64,000 nt of DNA from Brachypodius melanocephalos (taxonomy: Eukaryota; Chordata; Aves; Passeriformes; Pycnonotidae). Within the stretch, counting starts at the first letter, position 1. Every line of letters starts with the position of its first letter. The DNA lies in NCBI GenBank assembly GCA_013398615.1, contig VZSR01003282.1:7884384-7948383 (forward strand), in the 5' to 3' direction. Of the stretch, positions 35,251-46,726 are shown in pieces. Below the pieces are notes generated by a model. It did no database searches, was not told where the DNA came from, and saw only the letters and a program-made list of their open reading frames with translations. The position numbers and the translations under genes are program-made.

Positions 35251-38200
35251 GCATTAGGGAAAAAATACAAGAACATTATTTGAACTTATTAGTGCAGGAG
35301 TTGCAAAGCACAAATCCACGAGCAGGCACATCTCATTTTATAAGCATAATTGCTGCTTCCTTTTACACACCCACCCCTGAAGGCACTGATTTCTGCCTCT
35401 TCTTCCAATTTCATTCCCTCCCAGTTCAGAACAACAACACATCTGCCCATTTCTGCTGTACATTGCTCCTATAAAAAGTTAACTATTGTAAAGCACACAT
35501 GTCACTCAGCTTCCAGCCTGAAGATTGTTAGAAATATTCAGTATGAGGTCCTGGGAACCCCCACATGCATCCCAAAGCTGCCTGGAAGGCACAGAGCTGC
35601 TGCCTGTTCCAGCACCGATGGACACCCACTCCACCCCTGAAGAGAGGCCACTTCATGGACACTCAGACCTCCTTTTTTTAAATGCGATAAAATTCCCTAC
35701 AGCTGAATTCCTTCCCTATTTGGAATATCTCAACAGGTTTTCATCCTAACCCACTTTACATCTCAAAAGGAATAAGTATCCAAGCTTCAGAGTGGACTCA
35801 GGAATTCCTGGCTGCAAATTTACCCAACTGCAGGACTTCTGTTACTCCTTCTCACTCAGCACTGTAAGTGTTGCTAAAACATCAAGTTCTGTGTTTGGCT
35901 GGGGTTATCTTTTGTGTAACTCATGTAGCAACCCAATCCACCAGAGACAAAAGTAAAGGAGAAGCTGATGTGATCTCATCCTGTAAATGGGACTGAAACT
36001 AACACAAGAAAAACTCTGATTCCAGAATCCTGCAGTTCCTCATCAATGGCTATGTGAGATCTCTATGCCCAAACTTATAATTCCTTTATTTGCACCCATC
36101 ACCTTGAAATAAATGAAAACATGCAGAGGGGCAGGTGGTTGTGCAGCTGCAGATGTCACTGTGAAAGAGATTTGATCAGGCTAAACTTAGTGATGACCCA
36201 GTAGGAAACAAATTACAGATTATAAAGGGGACTGGGAGCATTTTGAACAACTTGAACTGCATCTAAATCAGGCAAAACCCTTATGCAGATCCATGCCACT
36301 TTGCAGCTTCAACAGAATAATTCCAAACCTATTCAAAACAACCTGAGAACGTGACATTACCCCACTGTTCATTCCCCTGAAGTGCAGGATGGTGTTATGG
36401 TTTATAGCAAACCATTACAGGTAACAGGACACAGTTGTACTGCACACTGTCATTACTGGAGACTCTGGGTTCCACAGTGCAGTTACTCAGAATAATGTAT
36501 ATCAGCTCAGCAGAGACAAGAGGACAGCAGCCATTCCTTTCTGCTGTTTTTCCTCCCCGTTTTCTCCCCTCACCATTTGTTATGGAGACACTTTTCAGCT
36601 GTTTACTTCTGAGCAGCTCGTTCCTACAATATATGACACAGCAAATAACTCAAGTTCCCGTGGCATTATTACATCAGTGTGCAATAGGGGAGCAGCACAT
36701 GGCTCACTGTAGGGTTGTTAAATCACACTGTTATCTCCACAGCTGCCACAGACATGCAAACAAACCTAACTTATTATTCCCCTCCTGTTTTTTCATTTAC
36801 CCTCACACCACCCCTCACTTGTACTACCTCACTACACTCTGTGTTGTCTTTCCAACATAAACATACAAATAAATAACTCCAGAGGAACACGTGTTATTCC
36901 TTATGGGTTGCATTCATCTAAAGGAAATTAATGGCAAAACCCTCATTAACTTCAGAGCTACCAAGACAATTCCATTTGTCGGGCTAATGGTCTGAGTGAA
37001 CACAACATCACTGGAATTTCCAACCTTCTCCAACCTCTCAAAATGGGTTTGCTTCCTTGCAATTGCATCTGACCATTAGTCCCTCTCCTCAGAGTGGCAC
37101 TTAGGGCAAATCTGTGCAATTTGTTAAATGCAATTCTGGGCTGCAGCCTCTGGCTGGATAAAAATATATTCCTCTAGGAAAAAAAAAAAAGGACAGCAAC
37201 TATCGACTCAGCTCAGGCACCACTACACACTCTTTTAGGATATGTTACAAAAAATAGAGATGTCTGAGACTGTTCCAACAATCAGGTTTTGGAACCAAAA
37301 GCAATATAGTAAACATTAGCCCTTTGACCCACTAATTAGCCTCCCTGACACTGAGGTATATGAGAATTTGAGCAGAGCACTGGGAACTGGATCAGTTGCA
37401 AAATTTCTATGTGGTTGTTGATAGCTATAGGTGGAAACATTTTGTTTTCACCTGACATCTGCTCCTTTGTAAAAATATTTCAGTTTTCATTGGGTCCCTG
37501 TGAACAATGAAGTTGTCCCTGAAAGTCATTTTTACCTTTAATCACTTAAGAAAAAACAGAACAGTTGTTAATACCTGCCTAAATAATCACACAGCTCCAA
37601 TTCAGGCAGATCAATATGGGGACAGACTGTGCAGGGAAGTTTGTGGTGGTTTTATGGTTTGGGTTTGTTGGCTTTTTCCTTTGTCTTCAGCCCTTTAAAA
37701 GGTTTTGCTTCTTACACAAAACAGTGACCTGCAATTTTCAGATATCAGTCTAAACCATATCACAAAATGAAACCCTCTGAAGAAAAGAGGATGAACAAAT
37801 GAGCTACAAGTGCTGGGTCATGAAAACTTGACCAATTCTGACACACAGAAATTTTTATTCCTTTCTCTTACTAATCCTTTTCACCAGCAGGATCTTTGGG
37901 GCTAAAGGGATTAAATTCAGTGCTTTTGTAAAGGTCAGAAAGGACCATTTTTAAAAATCTGTTCAACTTTCTTCTTTGCTTCTTTTGAACGGTGCACTGG
38001 AGAGAGCCACTGTGTGGGCTCAAGTTTCCATTTAACATATTTTTGACATTTTGGTCCTCTGCTGAAGGAAAGAAGGGCAGTCAGTTAACTTTCCCAGAGC
38101 TCACAAAGGAAGAGATGTCAACAGAGTTTATCCCATTTCTTTAGAGCTGACACAAGACTCCAGAATGCCTGGGAGGAAGCCACATGAAGTATTTTGTCAT

Positions 38201-38387
38201 AAAATTTTTCTTGTTATTTTATATTTCAAATCCTTCAGTGTTACCTGGAATGGACCTAGGGTTCATAAGGCTGTATTTCAATTTATTTGACAAAGCTAAC
38301 TCTCAGTGCTACTACAGGTTATTTTAAAAGCTCCCTTAAAATATTAAGTAGCATCTTGGGTCTGCACAAGGAAAACAATTATCACCT

Positions 38388-38845
38388 AATCACAGCATTA
38401 CAGAGTAGCAGAAATCAGGGATGGAAGAGAACATCCACTCTACCCCATGCCAGTGAAGGATTACCCTCTAGAGAACTCTTTCTAGTGCTTTTTCATGTCT
38501 AAATTTAAACTGCCTTAAGTGATGGGTCTTTCACCACTTCTTACTCCCCTGCATTCTCAATTTAGTGTCATGAAGCTTTATCATGGAATTGAGCCCACAT
38601 TTTATTTTTCTGAATTTCAATCCATTATTCTCTGTTATACCCCTCTGTTCCTCTCCACAGTAATTTTTCACCATCATTAGTCTTCACTGAGCAAGTATTT
38701 CAAGACAGTTATCATGTCCCTTGCTCTATTTGCATATCCAGTCTAAATATACCTTAATTTTACCTGATAAATCAGATCCCTCTGGTCACTTAATCTTTCT
38801 GGTTGCTCTTCTATAACCTGCCCTCAAATTTTGCACATCCCCAGG
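38388..38845 (-). mobile_element. Old, diverged CR1-type retrotransposon 3' portion
   Basis: Read on the plus strand, the order of recognisable blocks follows the reverse complement of a CR1/L3-like 3' region. A CACAGCATTACAGAG start corresponds to the terminal repeat. Then come GATGGAAGAGAACATC, a TTTCTAGTGCTTTTTCATG block, CAGTTATCATGTCCCTTGC at about 38707, and TTGCTCTTCTATAACCTGCC followed by ATTTTGCACATCC at about 38803-38840. The known counterpart of the third-to-last block is the phrase ACTGTTATCATGTCCCCTC. Divergence is heavy, consistent with an insertion much older than the other CR1 copies here. The candidate Kunitz-like frame begins about 100 bases further on. Confidence 0.65.
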
Positions 38846-38943
38846 GTGGCAACAGACAAAGGCATCAATTAATCTTTCCAGGCTTCACACAGGCTAAACC
38901 ACCGCAGCAAACCCTGGTGTCACCCTCCCAGTCTCCAAGAAAA

Positions 38944-39213
38944 ATGCAAATTTCAGTGGCCTTGCTGCTCTCTGGGTTCTGTGTTTTAGCTGTGAGAGGA
39001 GAGGATGGGATGGACAGCCTGCAAAATTTTCAGAGGATGGAAAGCAGCAATGCAGAAGAGAAGATGACCAAAAGAGAGGAACATAATCCTTTGGGGTGTA
39101 GTCCTTTGGAATACAATCCTACATTTGGGTGGGGTTTTTTTTATAGACAAGTTAAAGGAAGAGCAACAAAAGAATACAATTTTGGTTTTAACAGTCATTA
39201 CACTAACAAGTAG
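38944..39213 (+). pseudogene. Degenerate Kunitz (BPTI)-type secreted inhibitor-like frame
   Basis: This is an 89-codon frame whose ATG has an A at -3. Residues 1-19 form a good signal peptide (a hydrophobic stretch ISVALLLSGFCVLAV, likely cut after Gly19). Residues 20-44 are polar and end in Lys-Arg. Residues 52-89 then align with a Kunitz domain. Cys52 fits BPTI Cys5, and FFYRQVKGR (65-73) fits the usual YFYNxxTGxC segment. Gly72 and Gly81 fit Gly28 and Gly37, and NS at 83-84 and Asn88 fit the NSN..NN region. The other expected cysteines are lost: Phe61, Ala74 and Phe82 replace Cys14, Cys30 and Cys38. About three residues are missing before FFY. A stop precedes the last two cysteines, although another frame just downstream contains a Cys near the expected Cys51. 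A working inhibitor is unlikely. Signal peptide and domain lie in one exon, which may mean a retrocopy. A longer ATG at 38803 would start inside the old CR1 and is rejected. The similarity is by eye and could be chance. Confidence 0.35.
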
Positions 39214-42200
39214 TACCAGATTTTGCAAGGCACAACAGAAAAATAGCTGAAAAAGAAAGTCAAGGGTGAAGGAAGAGCAGATGAGTCGTGGAAGCACTTT
39301 CAGGTCTCTTGTAGGTGAGGAGGTAGCTGGTGAGCAGTGTAGTGACAATCCCCTCTGAATCAGGGTTTTCTGCACCCTCAGGTTCTGATCTAATAAAAGA
39401 AGATCTGAAAAAGATCTTTTTTCTTCACTTGAAATATGAACTTTTGTACTGCTATGCCCCACCTAAAAGAACTTACACTTGTTTTGTAGACAAATACCCT
39501 GTTGGCTTTGCATAAGAAACATATTTAAATGCATCCCATTCCTAAAGGGCTGATCATTTTTGCAAGCCCAGCTCTCAATCTGGTCATAGGTAAATATGCT
39601 TTTGAGTGAATTCATTATTAGCTAGAAAAGTTCATATCTGATGATATCTGTACACTTGCTCAAATACAAGTTTCCTTTTTTCTTTTAAATAATTTTTACT
39701 ATCATCATACGGAGTCATTTTTCTTCAGGGTAAAAAGAAGTCTGTTTTAATTGTCTTAGTACATATTCATATACATAGATTTTAATCTGAAAAAATCTTG
39801 GGTAAAAATGATCACAGGAGCTGCTTTTGGAAAGAAGAGGGTTGTACAGTCACCAAGGCTACTGGGGGAAGAAAAAAATAACTATAATAAAAAAAAAAAG
39901 CAGAGCACTCCAGTCTCAAGAAATGTTGTTTTGTTTTGGATTGGCAAAACACAGTATTTCCACACAGCTGTGAAGCTTGAAATCAGTCTCCATTGAGATT
40001 AATAGTATTAAAGGGATTTTGTTTTTAAGAAGTTACTAATCCTAAAAGCACTTGTTGGCCAGTTTCACCAGTCAGCTTGGAAATCTCCACCTGTGCCTCA
40101 TCACACCTCAGCTCTCAGTAAGATGGGTAGCACGCAGTCTTCATCCTCACTTTTTTTAAAAAAATCCTACTTTCTTTTTTTTGCTTTTGGTAGAATAAAT
40201 TGCCTCAGTATTTGTTTTCATATTAAATCCTTGTTCCTAAGGGGACACACAAGAGACTCCCAATTTTCTCAACTTCTGCTTCTGTCTCCCATCCTCACCA
40301 CACATGCAATGGTAAATCAGTGAAATTAGTTGATCTCCATTTCAATCCAGTCCCCACTTCATGGAAAGGAAACAGAGTGGGAACTTCTTTTCCACTACAT
40401 ATATATTTCCATTAAAGATTATTCATATTTCATATATGCAAAGATTTCTTTTCTGACAAGATTATGTAGTAAAACCAGAATGAGTTTCAATATTGCCAGG
40501 TTTGATTTTTTATTTTTTAACCACAAACCCAGCACAGATGGCTCTCTCTATAAATATTGTTCAAATTAGTGTGTAAATTTGAAAACTACAAGCACCACCT
40601 CAGGGTGCTCAACAGCCTTCTCCCTTATCTTTCCTGATAAAAACATTTTGTAAGAGTTCAGAAACATCTCTCAGCTATTTAATGCATCTCATCCCTAAAC
40701 AGTAATGATTGATTTTCTTTGGTCTGGAAAACACAAATTATCCCATAATCATTTTATCTTGCCAGCCATGCATCCCTTGACTTGCTCGCATTTTAAGAAA
40801 ATGCAGTGATTGTAATGAAAAATGGAAAAGGCTGGAGGCACACAAAAGATTTCTCTGCTTCTGGAAACACATCTACTATAATTGTCTACACAGATTAGAC
40901 CTAGTTTTTCTGGGAAAACAAAATGAACTTAAAAATAAAAGGGCACATTCCCTTTAAACTTGCCTTGCAACTATCCAGGGCTTCATTTCCATAATTTTCT
41001 GCTTTATAACAACATAACATACACACAACAGCAATGTTTCTTTCCTCTTATCTTTTCAAAGAGTTTTACACTTTAAAAAGACAAAACCAGAACAAAATTC
41101 AAGCATTCAATGTGTAAAAGAAGCTTTGATTGAGACAGCACAGTCAAGGGAAACAGGGATTGGGCAGCAGCAAGGTACATTGATGGCTGGAGACTGAAAG
41201 AACAAAAAATTCACCAAATTTTTGCTAAAGAGGGAAAAAAAAAAGTGTGGCAAACAGGAGGCAAGAAAATGCTGTGTTTTTCCTGTGTGAGTTAATAGGC
41301 CTACATGTCAGCATTTGAAACTTAGTTTTGTGTGCAGAATAATTGACACAGGACACTGAGATCTCTGTGGAAGGAAGGCAGTCCGTCCTGAAACCATGGA
41401 CATGGTGTTCCCAAAGTCCTGAGCTGAAAACGTTGACATGGAAACAAAGCAGATTCCTTCCTTTTTTCCCTTCCCAAATTATTCTCCAAGTTTCACACAG
41501 CCTCACAGGTAAACTATTTCTTGTGAAATATTTTTTCAGTAATAACATTCAGAAAACTCCACCTGAACACAAGAAATAACTTCTTTACTCTGCTCTGGAG
41601 CAGGCTGCCCTGTACTGAAACTCAGAACACCAAAACCCGTCAAAACTGGACAAGACCACCAGCACACACTTAGATCAGAACATCCAGGACAAAGTGGTGC
41701 CTGCAGCATGCTCAAAGTCCAGGGATACATCCATGAAGTAAAGTAAAGGATATTTGAGCAAACAGCCAAGGATCTGCAAGCTGTTGCCACAACAACTTGC
41801 TGAACGTGAAGGTCAATGTGACATCCAAGGAGCTTTCTGCCTTTAACAACATCTTTATTACATTATTAGCAGCCTAAAAAACTTTTTTAAAAAGTAATAT
41901 TGCTTCTGATCTACACCTTCACTCCCAATAGAATGATCCCCTATTAAGAAAAGGGGACTTTCCAACAGTTAACATTAAGTCTGGCTATAATCTTACTACA
42001 TTTTAATACTTTTATGGTTCTTCAATTTCCTGTCAGTCAGCAAGATAACCCACATAGCACTTCTCTGAAACAACAGCAGGGATATGGCCGCACTTACTGC
42101 TAGTAATATATCATATTTAAGAAGTTCAATCAAAAGCTGAGGTAGCCACTTACAAGGAATTATTGGATCTCAGCTCTCAAAGACTCCATAAGCTGGAAGG

Positions 42201-43890
42201 AGGAACAACTTTAAGAGCAATAAATCTATCTTTAATGTCAATACAAAACTCACTGCTGTGGTCAACAGCATTTCAGAGGAGTTTTAAGATGTTCAGAAAC
42301 AAAACACTCCCTGGAACCTCCACCAAACATAGCTGCTGTGTCGAGTCAGCAGTTTTGAAATGCTCTGTTTGGTAAAATAGCAAACAGCTATCACCTATTA
42401 AATTCCTCTATTATTCAGCCCAACAGTGATCCAGCCGTGGCTTCAGGCAGAGCATTTCAGAGTCCCCTGCACTGCTCTTGTCCCCCCCAGTCAAACACTA
42501 GACTCCAGGACACTCTCAGTGGAAACACAGAGTCCCCACACACCCCCTTTATCTGTTAGAAATTCCAGCTTCTTAGAATATGCTGCCAGATATTAAGGAA
42601 GAACAAATGGCTGTTTGAGGAAGGATGATCATACAGCTGCACACTCCTCAATGCAAGAGGTCATCAAAAAAAAAACCCACCAAAATCAAACCAGGAAATA
42701 ACCCTTTTTTTATTAAGGTTGTTTAGCTTTTCACTCCAATTTACTCCATGTGTTACATAAACCCATCTTACCATTCAACTTTTCTAAGAGCAGAACTAGA
42801 GTATAGATGTGATTAAAGATCAAGAAGTAAGTAGTTTCACTGTAATAAATATTAAGTATTGGGGATTCTCAGCTACAGATCTCCTTTAGCTATGCACAAA
42901 GGCCTTTGAGGTAGCAGGCAGGTTTCAATTAGACACAGAAACAGCTCCAGTGATGCTGCTTTAATCACTCCTCTGCCTCTAGACCCAAGCCACATATCAG
43001 AACTCAAACTGGAGGTCATTGTGGAGAAACCTAAATGCACTCAGGCTCTCCACAGGACTCTCCTTAGTTTGCTTTTAAGGTTGAAATAAGAAGTTGACAG
43101 CACAATTATCTTTCACTACAATGGAAACTCTAGAAGAAATGCGTCTTAAAAAGCCCGTTTTGTTTTTCCTTAAAGCCAAGGATCTCATTGCTCCTTCAAA
43201 TTAATATTTTGTGTTAGTCTACTGAAATGAAGCCAGCTGGTCCAAAACATCTGTATTTTCATATAATATGTGCTAAGTGGCTTCCCCCAATAGGGTGGGA
43301 TGACAAAACAAGAACTCCTGTTTCATTTCATCCACAGCCTGTAAGTGCCCCAAATTAAAGAAACAAGAGGGAAGAAACTCTTTTCATAAATTTCATAAGA
43401 TTTTCTTTCCTGCCAACAAAAATATGCCTCTTCTGGTTTGAAAACAGTGTCCCTTTGATGCCAGCCCAGAACATGCCTTTCAGATGTCCACCCAGAATCA
43501 AGATCAAACCCTGCCAGTAGAGCATGAAGCATCTGAGCTGTGTCTCACAAACCTTCTGCCCTCCAAGCTCCCGTGCAAATCTACAATCAGCACTCTGCAT
43601 CTGACTGCACCAGACCACAGAAGATGCCAAATCTCTTATTGAGTGCAATGAAATTCCACCACCTGATCCAAAGCAAAATCAGCAAACTGAATTCCAGGAC
43701 CTGCCATACTCTCTGGGGGTATTCCTTTGCCCAAGAACTCACCACTCTTAAATTAATAAATTTTCAATCCCCCCGTCCTCCTCAGAGTGATGTCCAGCAA
43801 AACAGATCACAGGTAGCTCTTCCCTCTCACTGCCTGCAGGACTGAGGCCAATCTGAAATGAACTTTTTTCTTTCATTTCCACGAGGGTCA
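39214..43890. other. Non-coding DNA, no gene recognised
   Basis: No exon in this stretch continues the Kunitz-like frame. Open frames such as 39330-39515 (plus) and 41225-41548 (minus) have no family motif. An A run sits at about 39888-39899 and another near 42667. About 42470-42550 is C-rich on the plus strand. I see nothing that supports a gene or promoter. Confidence 0.5.
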
Positions 43891-44190
43891 CAGCCCTTTC
43901 TCACAAAGGAAGGGCTGTAAATGGCCAGGCTGACTGGAAACCATCTTGATTTTGTGTCAGTGTAAATTTAGTCTCGGCAGGGGACATGCCCACAATTCAA
44001 ACCAATAAATGTCATCAGAGAGCCCGGCTTTAAATTGACAGCAGTCAGCTAAACTCTGGCAGGAGCAAACAGACAGCAAGAGCTGCTGCTTAATGAGAAG
44101 CTGCTAGCAGCTGGAGAGCATAGAAGGTTTAGATTTTCTGAATTGATTATTTTTAGTGCTGCAATTTCTCCCCTGTAAGTAGCCAGAGTC
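43890..44190. promoter_or_regulatory. Candidate enhancer-like block with perfect 14-bp palindrome
   Basis: The palindrome AGCTGCTAGCAGCT (44099-44112) runs into an E-box CAGCTG (44108-44113). Homeodomain-type words lie near it: TTAATGAG at 44090-44097 and TTGATTA near 44144. The block is of moderate GC and shows little low-complexity sequence, which is how conserved vertebrate enhancers often look. There is no alignment to prove conservation and no target gene in view. Confidence 0.3.
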
Positions 44191-45052
44191 CTTCCCCTTG
44201 CCCTGCACTTCTGTTATGATGTCCCACAGGCTGCTCTGTTGAGGAACACCACAGACACTATCTGTGGGTATTGAGCACTTCATTTAAGTTTATTAGGACC
44301 AAAATGGAAACAATTTGAAGCCCCTTGCAATCAAGCAGCAGCCACCCCCACCCCCTGAGCTTCTCAATCACTGCCAAGCATCTCAGAGCCCAGCAAGGCA
44401 GAGCCCCTAAGCCCAACCACTGGATTATCCACAATTTGCCTTGGAAGGCTCCAAATACAAGCCTTTTCAGCAATACCTTTCCTGAAGATGACAAGGGGTA
44501 TTTATATTTAGTCTTGTGTGCTTCAAAAGTTCTCAGTGCCCAGCAGGGGCATTGACAGGAATCCAAGGGAATGCCTTGCACTCCTGAAGTGGGCACTGCA
44601 TTTCCACAATGCTCAGAAAAAAACCCTACGATTTCACATACCCACTACCTTATATTTGTCCTTTGATGGAAAATTGCTCACCTATGATGTTGCAAGAATG
44701 TTCCTCAAGGCACTGTTGTCACAGATGCAGAGGAGAATGAAAACCTGCAATTTCATAGCTACACAGTTGTAAAAACCCGCAAGAAAATAAAATATTTGTG
44801 AGGATATCAAGAACAATATTGTACTTCTTGAAGAGACAGGCAGATATATCCTTAAAACCAAATTATTTGCTAGTCCACTGCTGCAGTCTGCTATATATGA
44901 AGTACTACCTGTCTTGAGATCTAAGCTGAATAAACATTCCCCACTTTCAAGCCAAAGAGCATAAAAGCAGGGGGAAGGAGCTGACAGAGCCCAGGGCTGT
45001 GTCCCCAGCTGGGGGAGTTGCTGCTCTCACCTTTCCACCAGTGAGACACTGT

Positions 45053-45071
45053 CCTGTCACCTGGTGACAGG
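45053..45071. repeat. 19-bp palindrome (9-bp arms)
   Basis: CCTGTCACC and GGTGACAGG flank a single T. The sequence also contains two GTGACA words in tandem. It is GC-richer than most inverted repeats in this window and could bind a dimeric factor, but there is no supporting context. Confidence 0.7.
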
Positions 45072-46710
45072 TGACATGCTTTAATGCACAGCAAGACAAA
45101 GGAGAGGAGCAAAATAAACCAACTAACCACTGGCCCACAAGCATGGAGCACAATGGATCTACAATTCATCAAGCTAAAACATCACATTAAAAACAGGCAA
45201 GAAACTTTCTAGTGAGCAGTGTTTATTTATTTTTAATTCTGAAATAATTTAGGGCTTTCATTTTTATTTTCTAGCAAACTTATCACATCTTGTTTAGATA
45301 TCAACTCAAGGACAGAGAAAACAACCATATTTTACCCACAATTATGAATTAAATGCAACCATTGTAGTTCCTTTTTCATTTGTGAAAGGGATCAGGCTTG
45401 CAAGAGGAAGAAAATTAACAAATGCAACATTTGAAAAGACACAGTCTCAAAACCAAAGAGGACAAGAGAAGCAACGTGCTACAATTCACAACACTCTCTA
45501 CTCCCAAGGGTTTTGCAGAAAAGAAAAAGAAAGTGGCAGAAGTAACAAGCAGAAGCCATTTCTGAGTATTGGTGATAATGCAGGGGAACACATGCTGCCA
45601 AATGACATTTTGCAGTGTTATTGTAACAAACTGACAATAAAATGCAATGAAATGTAGTGCTGGGATTGAATCCCATCTGCAAATGTAAATGCATTTTAGA
45701 CACCTCAGCTGTTCACAGAGCTCATATCACCACTCTGGTTTCCTCCAAAGTCATCATAGGAAGCCCTACCATGGAAGGAAAGGCCATCAAGAGCTATTAA
45801 ATGCAAAGATAGAACATAATCTCCAGCTCTGAAAGTCCCTAAACTGCAGATTGCCAGAGGCTGGAGGAGCAGGTTTGATTTATCCCTGCATTCTTCCTCA
45901 AAATCATCTGCTGCCGAGGGCAGCTGGGGAGACAAGGCAGGGCTTCCCTCTCTCCCACCCTGACTGGGGTCACTGTCCAGACTGGTTGGAGGTTCAGGTT
46001 CCCAGTGGTACCCCCCAGACCATCAATAGGGTGAGGAAAAGGATATTTTTACAAATGAAGCAAAGGGAAAAACTCTTGTGATCATAAAAAGGTATGGTAC
46101 TGACAAAAAATGCTAGGCAAATAAATGAGACACAGGATTTTTAGTAAAATTCACAGGAGGAGATCTCAGCAAATTGTAATCCCTTCAAAGTAAGAGATAT
46201 TGACGTGAAAATACCTTCTGGGAGATACCAGAGGCATCTCTGATACAGTTAATAGCCACATTAATATCACCTTTGGTTCCTCAGGGGGCCAACAAAAAAC
46301 AAACCAGTTTGATGGGATCATTAAAGTAGAAAAGATTCTAATGCAGCTCTTATTGAGAGTGCAAATGGGAACAGACTTATAGTGATCTGGCACAGTTGCT
46401 TGGTCTTGCAGGACTATACACAGTTCTCAGAAGGATTTATGACATTTCAGCCCATCTTTCTTAGCATAAAGGGTAACTTAGAGCAAATAGCTGGGAGAAA
46501 CAACCTGCACATAAAATTTTGCCATAGCAAAGGTGACAAACAGGATTACTTAACCCTCAGATTCTATACTTCCATCAAGTGCCCTCAGCAGAGCTCAAGA
46601 AAAATCCTTCAGTCTCTCACCAGTCATTGGATAAAGACTTCAGAAGGATAAGGAAAAAGAAAACTCTCCAATTCCCATCTCCAAGCATCTCTTCACAAGT
46701 GTGGAGATCG

Positions 46711-46726
46711 CAGCGCTTCAGCGCTG
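46711..46726. repeat. CpG-containing hairpin next to a donor-like site
   Basis: CAGCGC and GCGCTG flank TTCA, giving a 6-base-pair stem. The right arm overlaps a GTAAGTGAG splice-donor-like sequence. Two or more CpGs in a CpG-poor region make it visible, but the preceding open frame has no recognisable content. Confidence 0.5.

Larger units (their letters stand above)
30400..38388. other. Non-coding DNA, no gene recognised
   Basis: I see no gene. The stretch is AT-rich, with T-rich low complexity around 31980-32350 and a purine-rich tract near 31880-31945. The longest plus frame (36435-36860) is pyrimidine-rich low-information sequence. A CACGTG E-box sits inside the 10-base palindrome AACACGTGTT at 36886-36895. 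A 12-base A run is at 37179-37190. None of these is in a context that supports a function. Confidence 0.55.

Noticed and set aside
36435..36860. 141-codon plus-strand frame
   Set aside because: Pyrimidine-rich strand yields a Leu/Ser/Pro/His-rich translation with no motif.
38803..38943. Upstream in-frame ATG extending the Kunitz-like frame to 136 codons
   Set aside because: The extra N-terminal part is translated from the old CR1 and would bury the signal peptide. The ATG at 38944 gives a sensible secreted-protein start.
44258..44596. Overlapping plus- and minus-strand frames near 44.3-44.6 kb
   Set aside because: Neither has a domain. Overlap on both strands in a stop-poor patch is a chance outcome.
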